Assembly: GCA_002384855.1 (NCBI GenBank)
Contig: DGBP01000066.1
Coordinates: 1-32,682, forward strand
DNA from: Nocardioidaceae bacterium UBA4001
GTDB lineage: Bacteria; Actinomycetota; Actinomycetes; Propionibacteriales; Nocardioidaceae
Direction: 5' to 3'
DNA length: 32,682 nt
Shown piece after piece: positions 7,969 through 14,748 of the stretch. Position numbers and translations under genes: made by a program. The notes below the pieces were generated by a model. That model made no database searches and was not told the origin of the DNA. It worked only from the letters and a program-made list of their open reading frames with translations. Position 1 is the first letter of the stretch, and every line of letters begins with the position of its first letter.

Positions 7969-8963
7969 GCGGAGGTTCCTTCCGGGAGGCAGGCGCGGAT
8001 CCGGCAGCCGGTCGCGGTGTCGGCGACCTCGATCGAGCCGCCGTGCAGGTCGGTGACCCAGCGAGCGATCGCCAGGCCCAGGCCGGTGCCGCCGTCGTGC
8101 TGGTCGGCGCCGGTGCCGGTGGTGAAGCGTTCGAAGACCGCCGTGCGCTGAGTGGGCTCGATGCCGGGGCCCTCGTCGGCGACCTCGAGCAGCATGCCGC
8201 GCTCCCCGCGGTGGGCCTGCACGCGCACGGTCCCGTGGTCCGGGCTGTGGCGGGCGGCGTTGTCGAGCAGGTTGGCGACCAGCTGGTGCAGGCGGGCGCG
8301 GTCGGCATGCACGACCAGGTCGACCGGCTCGACGGTCACCTCGAACCGGACCTCCCGCCCCGTCAGCTCGGCCTCGCGGACGGCGTCGAGCAGGAACGGC
8401 CCCACCTCGAGCGGCTGGGAGTCGAGGCTGCTGATGCCGGCGTCGACGCGGGAGAGGTCGAGCAGGTCGGAGACGAGGTGGCCGAGCCGCTCGGTCTGGT
8501 CGAGGGCGGCCCTGAGCCGGTCCGGGTCGGGCTCGACCACGCCGTCGGCCAGGTTCTCCAGGAGGGCGCGGAGCGCGGTGACCGGGGTGCGCAGCTCGTG
8601 CGACACGTTCGCCACCAGGTCGCGCCGCTGGCGGTCGACCGCGTCGAGGTCGGCCGCCATGGTGTTGAAGGCGCGGGCGAGCTCGCCGACCTCGTCCCTG
8701 GACGTCGCGGTGACCCTACGGGTGTAGTCGCCGGTGGCCATCGTCCGGGCAGCGGCAGTCATCTCCCGTAGCGGAGAGGTCATGCCCCGGGCGAGCACCT
8801 GGGTGAGCAGCAGCGCCACGGCGACGGTGGCGGGAATGGTCAGGAGCGGTTCGAGGCCCCGCCGGGTGCCGACGGTGGTGAGCACGGCGGTCAGGGCGAT
8901 GGTCACGGCCACGAGCACGCCGAGCTTCGTCTTGATCGAGGTCACGGGGTCGAGAGGTCTCAC
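7965..8963 (-). CDS. HAMP-type sensor histidine kinase, intramembrane-sensing architecture
   Basis: 332 residues. Two membrane segments (about 14-32 and 39-58) are separated by only a few residues, so there is essentially no external sensor domain. A HAMP linker (about 58-110), the H-box VSHELRTP with phospho-acceptor His122, and a HATPase with N-box LLDNAARHS, G1 DEGPGIE and G2 GGTGLGLAI follow. Kinases with this layout usually sense signals in the membrane or through a partner membrane protein. The GTG start at 8963 overlaps the response regulator stop (GTGA), and its own stop overlaps the DUF4173 start. The frame extends to 10220, but everything above 8963 is a shadow of the regulator. Confidence 0.93.
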   Translation of the reverse strand: MRPLDPVTSIKTKLGVLVAVTIALTAVLTTVGTRRGLEPLLTIPATVAVALLLTQVLARGMTSPLREMTAAARTMATGDYTRRVTATSRDEVGELARAFNTMAADLDAVDRQRRDLVANVSHELRTPVTALRALLENLADGVVEPDPDRLRAALDQTERLGHLVSDLLDLSRVDAGISSLDSQPLEVGPFLLDAVREAELTGREVRFEVTVEPVDLVVHADRARLHQLVANLLDNAARHSPDHGTVRVQAHRGERGMLLEVADEGPGIEPTQRTAVFERFTTGTGADQHDGGTGLGLAIARWVTDLHGGSIEVADTATGCRIRACLPEGTSA

Positions 8964-9655
8964 GTCGCCACCTCGAGGGCGTAGCCGACCCCGTGCACCG
9001 TGCGCACCACCTCCGGGCCGAGCTTGCCCCGCAACGACCGGACGTGGCTGTCGACGGTGCGGGTGCCGGCCGCGTCGGGCCAGTCCCACACGTCGGCCAG
9101 CAGCCGCTCCCGGGTCAGCACCGTCCCCGGCTCGGCTGCGAGGCAGGCGAGCAGGTCGAACTCGGTCGGGGTGAGGTGCACCGGCTCCCCGTCGAGGCTG
9201 ACCTGCCGCCGTGCGGGGTCGATGTGCAGGGGCCCGACGGAGAGGTCGGTGGGTCCGGACGCCGCCGCCAAGGTCGCAGCCCGCTCGACCCGACGCAGGA
9301 GCACGCGCACCCGAGCCACCAGCTCGCGCATGCTGAACGGCTTCGTCAGGTAGTCGTCCGCGCCGACCCCGAGCCCCACGAGGACGTCGGTCTCGTCGTC
9401 GCGGGCGGTGAGCATCAGGACGGGCACGGGCCGCTCGGCCTGCACCCGGCGGCACACCTCGTGGCCGTCGAAGCCGGGCAGCATCACGTCGAGCACCACC
9501 ACGTCGGGCGTCCACGCCGCAGCGGTCGCGACGGCAGTCGGGCCGTCGTACTCCTGGCGGACGTCGAAGCCCTCCGCGCGGAGGCGGTCCGTCACCGACT
9601 GGTTGATGATGCGCTCGTCCTCGACGACGAGGACGCGTGCTGCTTCCAGGGCCAT
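8960..9655 (-). CDS. OmpR/PhoB-family response regulator
   Basis: 231 residues. The receiver domain begins RVLVVEDERI with the acidic pair Glu12/Asp13. The phospho-acceptor is Asp56 in VVVLDVMLPG, followed by LMLTARDD and YLTKPF. The C-terminal winged helix (about 135-230) ends with RTVDSHVRSLRGKLG and VVRTVHGVGYAL. It is the first gene of the operon with the histidine kinase and DUF4173 protein. ATG 9655 has no ribosome site; instead TACCCT lies at exactly -12 to -7, so I infer a leaderless transcript. Its regulon probably includes its own operon and possibly the divergent lipoprotein 154 bp away. Confidence 0.95.
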   Translation of the reverse strand: MALEAARVLVVEDERIINQSVTDRLRAEGFDVRQEYDGPTAVATAAAWTPDVVVLDVMLPGFDGHEVCRRVQAERPVPVLMLTARDDETDVLVGLGVGADDYLTKPFSMRELVARVRVLLRRVERAATLAAASGPTDLSVGPLHIDPARRQVSLDGEPVHLTPTEFDLLACLAAEPGTVLTRERLLADVWDWPDAAGTRTVDSHVRSLRGKLGPEVVRTVHGVGYALEVAT

Positions 9656-9661
9656 GTGTCG

Positions 9662-9667
9662 AGGGTA
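9662..9667 (-). promoter_or_regulatory. Leaderless -10 hexamer of the response regulator operon
   Basis: TACCCT occupies -12 to -7 from ATG 9655. No Shine-Dalgarno sequence precedes the start, so transcription from the start codon itself is likely. Confidence 0.6.
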
Positions 9668-9809
9668 GAAGCGCGGCCGTCCAGAGGTGGCCGAGAAGGT
9701 GTGAAGGTCCTGTGCAGGTTCGAGATCTGCAAGTCCTGCGATGAGCCTGCGGTCGCCCGACGGCCGGAACGGGCAGGATGAGCGGACACCACAGGACAGG
9801 AGATGCCGC

Positions 9810-10268
9810 ATGGTCACGAGACCGGCCGCGCTGCTCGCCGCCGTGGTCGCGCCGCTCGTGCTGGCGGCCGGCTGTGGCACCGACGACGGAGGGGACATGA
9901 GCGGAGAGCCATCGGGTCCGGCCACGAGGGCAGGGACCACCGAGCTGATCATCGTGGTGCGGTCGGGCCGGGGGAGCGAGGAGCGCAGGTTCTCGCTCGT
10001 CTGCGACCCGGCCGGCGGCGACCACCCCGACCCGGAGGCGGCCTGCCGCCTGCTCGACGAGCTCGACGATCCCTTCGCGCCGGTGCCGCCCGACACGATG
10101 TGCACCGAGATCTACGGTGGGCCGCAGACCGCGACGGTCACCGGAACGCTGCGGGGCGAGCCGGTAGACGCCGAGCTCGACCGGACCAACGGCTGCGAGA
10201 TATCCCGGTGGGACCAGCATGCGGTGATCCTCGGCGAGACCCGCAGTGGGGCGGGCGGGCCGAGCTGA
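9810..10268 (+). CDS. Lipoprotein with subtilisin-inhibitor-like (SSI) domain
   Basis: 152 residues. The N-terminus MVTRPAALLAAVV plus LAAGC is a lipoprotein signal with Cys22 as anchor. After a Gly/Ser-rich spacer, the domain from about residue 43 shows the pattern of Streptomyces subtilisin inhibitor: LVCDPAGGDHPDPEAACRLLDEL, PPDTMCTEIYGG, ATVTGTLRGEPV and NGCEISRW. The four cysteines (65, 79, 98, 129) fit the two conserved disulfides. By alignment to SSI the reactive-site P1 residue is Glu100, an unusual choice; known inhibitors mostly carry Met, Lys or Arg. ATG 9810 follows GGACAGGAG. It probably protects the envelope from a protease or acts as a ligand in signalling. It is divergent from the two-component operon. 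Confidence 0.83.
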   Translation: MVTRPAALLAAVVAPLVLAAGCGTDDGGDMSGEPSGPATRAGTTELIIVVRSGRGSEERRFSLVCDPAGGDHPDPEAACRLLDELDDPFAPVPPDTMCTEIYGGPQTATVTGTLRGEPVDAELDRTNGCEISRWDQHAVILGETRSGAGGPS

Positions 10269-10291
10269 CCCTGGTGGTCACGCCACGGTTC

Positions 10292-10330
10292 GGGGAGGAT
10301 CTCCGGCACCTGGCGCCGACGATCCTCCCC
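10292..10330. terminator. Bidirectional hairpin between convergent genes
   Basis: GGGGAGGATC (10292-10301) and GATCCTCCCC (10321-10330) form a perfect 10-bp stem with a 19-base loop. It lies between the lipoprotein stop and the stop of the convergent squalene-cyclase-like gene, so it can serve both strands. There is no U-run, which is common in actinobacteria. Confidence 0.65.
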
Positions 10331-10350
10331 ACGACCGCCCGGCTCGGTCG

Positions 10351-11211
10351 TCACAGGCCGACCGGGTCGCCGTCCCACCACCGAAGCACCCTGGTCGCGT
10401 AGAACGTCAGCCACTTCGACGGTTCCCCCACGGGGACGTCGACCTCGAACCACACCCGGCCGGGGTGCCGTCGCTCCTGGAGCCAGGTGCCGTCCGGCCG
10501 GCGCGCGGCGCGGATCTGCTCGATCGCGTCCGACATGCGCCCGTCGGGGGAGGTGCCGTCGTGGACCGACGCCGCGCGGAAGTAGTCGGCCGCGTTCAGC
10601 ACGCTGTAGAACCACCGGAACGGGTAGGCGTAGTGGTTCGCCCACGGAGCGACCGGTTCGCCGGTGGACAGGCGGAGGTGGAGCCGGCGCTCGAGGAGGT
10701 ACTCCTCGCCGCCTCGGCGCGCCTCGGCCGCGCGCTCGCGGCCACCGGTCACCTTCTCGTGGTCGAGGAGACCCTTCAGCGTGTTCAGGGTCGAGTGGTA
10801 CGACGACCGCGTGGACCCCTGGACCCACTCGCAGTTCCACCCACCGTCGGGGAGCCGATGCTCGAGGATCCAGTCGACGAGCCCGTCCACGTCGGCACCC
10901 AGCCACAGCCCGTTGGACAATGTCCACGAGTTGATGCAGCAGTCCACCTCACCGCCCCAGTAGGGCAGGTCGTCGTACTCCCAGCGGCTGCTTGCCGCGA
11001 TCCTCGCCGCAGTGTCGCCGAGGGCGGCAGGGTCGAGGCCCCACTCGCGCAGTGAGTTCAGGGACCAGGTGGTCGCCGTCCACGGCTGGGCGTCGTCCTG
11101 CGCCTCGGGGCCGTGGAAGTCGAAGTCACCCGGGAAGTACGCCCCGCCGGCCCACTGCCCGTCGCGGTCCTGGAGCGCAAGCAGGCGGGCTCCGAACCCC
11201 TCGGTCGCCAC
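10351..11211 (-). CDS. Squalene-cyclase-like alpha/alpha-toroid protein, 5' end disrupted
   Basis: The 286-residue frame has repeats of the terpene-cyclase/prenyltransferase toroid: LLALQDRDGQWAGGAYFPG, WSLNSLREWGLDP, LPDGGWNCEW and IRAARRPDGTWLQE. No DxDD acid motif is present, so it is not a classical squalene-hopene cyclase. Similar actinobacterial proteins are soluble and of unknown function. Recognisable N-terminal sequence (ESALTDWLLDSDPALRWQVERELL) continues upstream to about 11322, but that frame contains no ATG, GTG or TTG between its stop at 11401-11403 and GTG 11211. Removing one base from the run of five C at 11322-11326 would link it to GTG codons at 11342-11347. It is therefore either a frameshifted pseudogene, a sequencing error, or a shortened protein starting at 11211. 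Confidence 0.7.
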   Translation of the reverse strand: MATEGFGARLLALQDRDGQWAGGAYFPGDFDFHGPEAQDDAQPWTATTWSLNSLREWGLDPAALGDTAARIAASSRWEYDDLPYWGGEVDCCINSWTLSNGLWLGADVDGLVDWILEHRLPDGGWNCEWVQGSTRSSYHSTLNTLKGLLDHEKVTGGRERAAEARRGGEEYLLERRLHLRLSTGEPVAPWANHYAYPFRWFYSVLNAADYFRAASVHDGTSPDGRMSDAIEQIRAARRPDGTWLQERRHPGRVWFEVDVPVGEPSKWLTFYATRVLRWWDGDPVGL

Positions 11212-11445
11212 CCTCGAGCGGGTGGCGGTCCAGACCTCCTCGGGCAGGTGGAGGAGCTCCCGCTCGACCTGCCACCTCAGCGCCGGGTCGGAGTCGAGCA
11301 GCCAGTCGGTGAGCGCCGATTCCCCCGCCCGGGCAAGCTGGCACCACCCGTCTCTGTCTGCACCCGTGCGGTCACGCGCGACGTTGCGACGACCCGGACG
11401 TCAGCCGGGTACACCGGACTCGCGGCCTGCGCCCGCGGCGAGGTC

Positions 11446-12075
11446 CTACTCGCCGGCCGCGAGGGTGACACCGAGCGCGATCATCATCCCGCCGCCCGCG
11501 GCACTGAGCTTGTCGAGCCGGTGCGGCTTCCGGGCGAACCAGTCCCGTGCCTTCCCGGCGCCGAGCGCCCAGAGGCTGTCCGAGCAGACGGCCAGAGCTC
11601 CGAAGACGACGCCGAGCAGGGCCAGCTGGAGGGCGGCCGAGCCGGACCCACTCGTGAACTGCGGCAGGAAGGCGACGAAGAACACGATCGTCTTCGGGTT
11701 GGTGACACCGACGACGTAGCCGGTGCGGATCGCATGCCTCCGCGGAGCGGGGGAGCTGACCAGCGCGCTGCGCGCGTCAGCTCTGTGGAGGATGGCCGAG
11801 ACCCCGAGCCAGACGACGTACGCCGCTCCGACCAGCTTGACCACCGTGTACGCCGTAGAGCTCGCGGCCACGACCGCGCCCAGGCCGACGGCCACCAACC
11901 CCACCTGGGTGACCAGGCCGAGGCCGTTGCCCAGGACCGAGAGCAGCGCGTCACGTCGACCGACCGTCAGCGCACGGCCGATCGTGAAGAGCAGGCTCGG
12001 TCCCGGCACCTGGATGAACAGGATCGAGGCGATCAGGAACGCGATCCACTGGTGGGAGGTGGGCACGCAGACCAT
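11446..12075 (-). CDS. LysE/RhtB-family amino-acid exporter
   Basis: 209 residues with about six membrane segments. The family opening PGPSLLFTIGRALTVGRRDALLSVLGNGLG lies in helix 1 and the following loop. Then come VVKLVGAAYVVWLGV and the hallmark VGVTNPKTIVFFVAFLPQF. Members export amino acids or derivatives such as homoserine lactone across the inner membrane; the substrate here is unknown. I take ATG 12075 as start, with GAGG upstream; GTG 12066 is a second option. It is an intact gene inside a stretch where its neighbours are broken, and is divergent from the cyclase remnant. Confidence 0.9.
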   Translation of the reverse strand: MVCVPTSHQWIAFLIASILFIQVPGPSLLFTIGRALTVGRRDALLSVLGNGLGLVTQVGLVAVGLGAVVAASSTAYTVVKLVGAAYVVWLGVSAILHRADARSALVSSPAPRRHAIRTGYVVGVTNPKTIVFFVAFLPQFTSGSGSAALQLALLGVVFGALAVCSDSLWALGAGKARDWFARKPHRLDKLSAAGGGMMIALGVTLAAGE

Positions 12076-12176
12076 TGTGGGGCCTCGGCACGTTGGGCTC
12101 ATGCTGCGACCGTCAGCTGGTCCGGTCAGCAGCAGATGCCCCGATCCGGTCATGGCCTCCAGGGCGCGGACCGTCG

Positions 12177-12182
12177 TACCGT
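12177..12182 (+). promoter_or_regulatory. Leaderless -10 hexamer of the cyclase remnant
   Basis: TACCGT lies at -12 to -7 from GTG 12189, the same spacing as at other leaderless starts in this window. This favours GTG 12189 over ATG 12186. Confidence 0.5.
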
Positions 12183-12188
12183 CGGATG

Positions 12189-12595
12189 GTGGCGGACAAC
12201 GGACCGACACTCGAGCAGATTCGAGCCTCGCTGACGGGCGAGAGCCCGATCCTGGCGGCGCAGCGGCGGAAGTTCCGGCACCTGCCCTCCGACCCACGCT
12301 GCAAGCTCTGCCTGGTGCCGTTCCGCGGCGTGGGCGCGGTCGCGATGAAGCACATGGGGTTCGGCCAGTCCGCCGGCAACCCGCCCATGTGCAGCAAGTG
12401 CGTCGGCGCCATGCGGGGCCCGCGGGGTCACCGGCCTGGAGATACCGGTCACGCTGGTGTTCTCGGACGTCCGGGGGTCCACGTCGTTCGGGGAGACGAT
12501 GCGGCCCGCGGAGTTCCGCGAGTTCCTGGGGCACTTCTACGACCTCGCCACCGCGGTGATCCTCGCCGACGACGGGATCGTGGACAAGATCGTCG
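12189..12595 (+). pseudogene. Class III adenylate/guanylate cyclase remnant (frameshifted and truncated)
   Basis: The first frame (12189 to about 12425) encodes an N-terminal region with two Cys pairs, DPRCKLCLVPF and PPMCSKCVGAM, resembling a small metal-binding knuckle. Near 12411-12428, in the GC tract around GGGGCCCGCGGGG, the sense switches by +1 to a frame reading VTGLEIPVTLVFSDVRGSTSFGETM, the metal-binding start of a class III cyclase domain. It then runs FREFLGHFYDLA and DDGIVDKIV, and homology stops at about 12595. The second metal Asp, the transition-state residues and the dimerisation arm are all missing, so it cannot be an active cyclase. Beyond 12595 the frame reads antisense through the neighbouring membrane protein. 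Confidence 0.78.
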
Positions 12596-12829
12596 CTCTG
12601 CGAGGAAAGCGAGGAGGAGTGCAACCACCGCACCGGCCGCCCCGAACGCGACGTACACCCACAGCGGCGTCGGGACCACGTAGAGCGGCATGCACGCCTT
12701 GAGGCCAGAGCGGGTGGTCGTGCACGCAGGGGACTCGGGCCGCAGCATCCACACGGTGAGCAGAGCGAGGGCGGCCCCGGCCGTGACGAGGACGGCCGCG
12801 GCTCGCCGGCTGATGCCCGGACCGACCAC
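12449..12829 (-). pseudogene. Small two-helix membrane protein, C-terminus lost and replaced by antisense sequence
   Basis: The first 80 or so residues from GTG 12829 form a plausible protein: a membrane segment AAAVLVTAGAALALLTVWML, an external loop with two Cys (SPACTTTRSGLKACMPLYVV), a second segment VYVAFGAAGAVVALLLAFLA, and Glu-Arg-Arg. After about 12595 the frame is Arg/Ser/Pro-rich and is the exact antisense of the truncated cyclase, so it is not native. The join of two convergent genes without their 3' ends marks a deletion. The family is unknown to me. The protein could still be made with a foreign tail of about 45 residues. Confidence 0.6.
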
Positions 12830-12840
12830 GGGGTGGCCGG

Positions 12841-14346
12841 TCAGCGCCGCGTGCGCGTACGACGGCGGACCGCGGCCGCGAACAGCATCGCGGGGCCGAT
12901 GATCACTGCGCTCGAGGCCATCGTCATGCCCTTGCGCTCCGGCCGCCGCGAGCCGAGGTCGGTGGGCTCGAGCGGAGGCACGCTCAGGCCGGCGCCGGAG
13001 AACTTGTAGACGTCGAAGCCACGCACCAGGTCGTTGCCGTACCCGTAGAACGAGCCGTCGGCCGCGATCCGGTTGGTCTTGAACGACCAGGTGTCGGAGT
13101 CCTCGAGGACGTAGTTGCCGACCTCGCGCATGCCCGCGCCGTCACCGATGCCGACCGTGGTGAGCGAGCCCTCGAGGTCGGCGAGACCGGAGATGTCGAG
13201 CACACGGACGCCCTGTGCGTACCACGCGATCGTGAGCATCTCCTGCTCCTCGTAGACGCGGAGCACGTGGGAGGTGCAGGTCGCGCCGTCCTGGACGGTG
13301 GCAGCCGGGATGAACCAGGTGCCGATCTTCTCGGGGGATTGCTCGAGGTCACCGGTGATGTCGTAGAGGTGCAGACCACCGCCGGGACACTCGGCACTGG
13401 CAGCAGCGCCGGCGCGCTCGTCGGTCACGATCAGGACCTCGCGCTCGGTGCCGTCCTCGCGGGTCAGGGTGACCGGGTCGGACTGGTGCGCGACATTGAC
13501 CGCCGGGTCGACGACCTGGCCGACCCGGGTCGGGCTGGCCGGGTCGGTGGTGTCCAGGATCAGCGTCTGCGACAGTGCGGCGGAGTACGCCCGGGACCCG
13601 TCCTCGTTGAAGGTGATGTCGTGCGACTCCGAGCCGAGGGAGGTCGGCACGAACGGGATCGCGTAGTCCTTGACCCACTTCGGCCGGGCCGGGTTGGACA
13701 CGTCGTAGATCGTGATCGTGGGGCTGGTGCTCGTGATCAGGTCGGAGTTGGAGTTGTAGAGGTAGTCGCCGCTCGGGTGGACGGTCATGTTGTGCGACCC
13801 TCGCGGTACGTCGAGATAGCTGACGGTCTGCGGCGACGTGGGAGAGGTGAGGTCCACGATCACCGTGCCGGAGGCGTCCGGGCGCAGACCGAGGTCGCGG
13901 CCACAGCGGGACGCGGCTCCTGCCGTGCCGAACGTCCCGTCGGCGGTGTAGCTCGCGAGGACGCGGCCGTCGTTCTTCCACACCTGGATGTCGCCCTGCG
14001 AGACCGCGCAGTCGTAGACGGCGGCGACGGACGGGTTCTCGGGGTCGGTGATGTCGATGATCTGCATGCCGCCTCGCAAGGTCCCGGCGAGGGCGTACTC
14101 CTTCTTCCCGACCTTGAGGAACTCGACGTCGGAGCCGTTCTGCGCCTCGCCCGAGCCGTCGTACTGGAGGTTGGCGACGAAGGACATCTCCTCGCCGGTC
14201 CCGGACTCGGCCACGCTGGCCGCGCGGCTGTTGGTGGGGAGGTCCCCCTGCTGGTCGCCGTGCGCGAGCGCCGGGGCGGCGGAGAGCACGGTGAGTGCCA
14301 GAGCCGTCGTACCGACGAGCGTGCCGAGAAGTGGCCGTCGAGTCAT
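12841..14346 (-). CDS. Secreted LVIVD-repeat-type beta-propeller protein with C-terminal membrane anchor
   Basis: 501 residues. The signal peptide is about 1-27 (LVGTTALALTVLSAAPALAHG). The body repeats a pattern of strand, IxDITDPENPSV or IVDLTSPTSPQTV, then next blade: MQIIDITDPENP, TVIVDLTSPTSP, ITIYDVSNPARP, TLILDTTDPASP, LHLYDITG and VRVLDISG. This matches the LVIVD repeat family of surface proteins. The C-terminus has one hydrophobic stretch (SSAVIIGPAMLFAAAV) and a RRRTRTRR tail, so it is probably held in the membrane. No sortase motif or catalytic residue is visible. ATG 14346 is chosen because AAGG and a clean signal peptide follow it; the frame extends further upstream without support. 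Confidence 0.82.
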   Translation of the reverse strand: MTRRPLLGTLVGTTALALTVLSAAPALAHGDQQGDLPTNSRAASVAESGTGEEMSFVANLQYDGSGEAQNGSDVEFLKVGKKEYALAGTLRGGMQIIDITDPENPSVAAVYDCAVSQGDIQVWKNDGRVLASYTADGTFGTAGAASRCGRDLGLRPDASGTVIVDLTSPTSPQTVSYLDVPRGSHNMTVHPSGDYLYNSNSDLITSTSPTITIYDVSNPARPKWVKDYAIPFVPTSLGSESHDITFNEDGSRAYSAALSQTLILDTTDPASPTRVGQVVDPAVNVAHQSDPVTLTREDGTEREVLIVTDERAGAAASAECPGGGLHLYDITGDLEQSPEKIGTWFIPAATVQDGATCTSHVLRVYEEQEMLTIAWYAQGVRVLDISGLADLEGSLTTVGIGDGAGMREVGNYVLEDSDTWSFKTNRIAADGSFYGYGNDLVRGFDVYKFSGAGLSVPPLEPTDLGSRRPERKGMTMASSAVIIGPAMLFAAAVRRRTRTRR

Positions 14347-14447
14347 GATCGTCGCCTTCACAGGTCGGTGTGTCGTCCTGGATTCAACGACACCCACGGC
14401 GATCGGTTACTCGGACGGTGAGAGACCGGGTCTCGTAGCATGCGTCA

Positions 14448-14688
14448 ACGGCGTCCCTCATCCTCACAGTGATCGGCGAGGACCGGCCCGGTCTCGTGTC
14501 GGCCCTCGCGACCTCCGTCCACGCACACGGCGGGAGCTGGCAGCGCAGTCAGCGCGGCACCCTCTTCGAGGCTCGCGCCGTGCTCGACGCCCCGCCGGCG
14601 ACGAGCATCGAGCCGTTGGTGTCGATGCTCGAGGAGCTCGCCGACGAGCTGATGGTCGAGGTGAGGCTCTCGGCGACTGAGGGCCGGC
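14448..14688 (+). pseudogene. ACT-domain (glycine-cleavage-repressor-like) remnant
   Basis: The frame reads ASLILTVIGEDRPGLVSALA, then HGGSWQRSQRGTLFEARAVL and LEELADELMVEVRLSATEG, one ACT domain of the type found twice in GcvR-like amino-acid-sensing proteins of about 170 residues. The second domain is absent, and homology stops near 14688, just before a hairpin. In the expected start position the codon is ACG (14448-14450). No ATG, GTG or TTG lies between the in-frame stop at 14436-14438 and GTG 14469, which is already inside the first strand. I read it as a decayed gene; a short one-domain protein from GTG 14469 is possible. Confidence 0.6.
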
Positions 14689-14697
14689 CACCTCGTT

Positions 14698-14736
14698 GGC
14701 GAGTGGGTGCCCCTGCTCGGACCACACCCACTCGCC
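14698..14736. terminator. Strong hairpin terminator
   Basis: GGCGAGTGGGTG (14698-14709) and CACCCACTCGCC (14725-14736) form a perfect 12-bp stem with a 15-base loop. It sits 12 bases beyond the stop of the minus-strand choice-of-anchor-I-like gene and at the end of the ACT remnant, so it probably ends transcription of the former. Confidence 0.75.
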
Positions 14737-14748
14737 TCAGTGAGTGCG

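Noticed and set aside
6469..8151. Plus-strand ORF of 560 aa opposite DUF4173
   Set aside because: Composition is Gln/Arg/Gly-rich without domains; it is the antisense shadow of a well-supported membrane protein gene.
12595..12702. C-terminal tail of the cyclase frame as native protein
   Set aside because: It is exactly antisense to the two-helix membrane protein and is Arg/Pro-rich, so it is a read-through product after a deletion.
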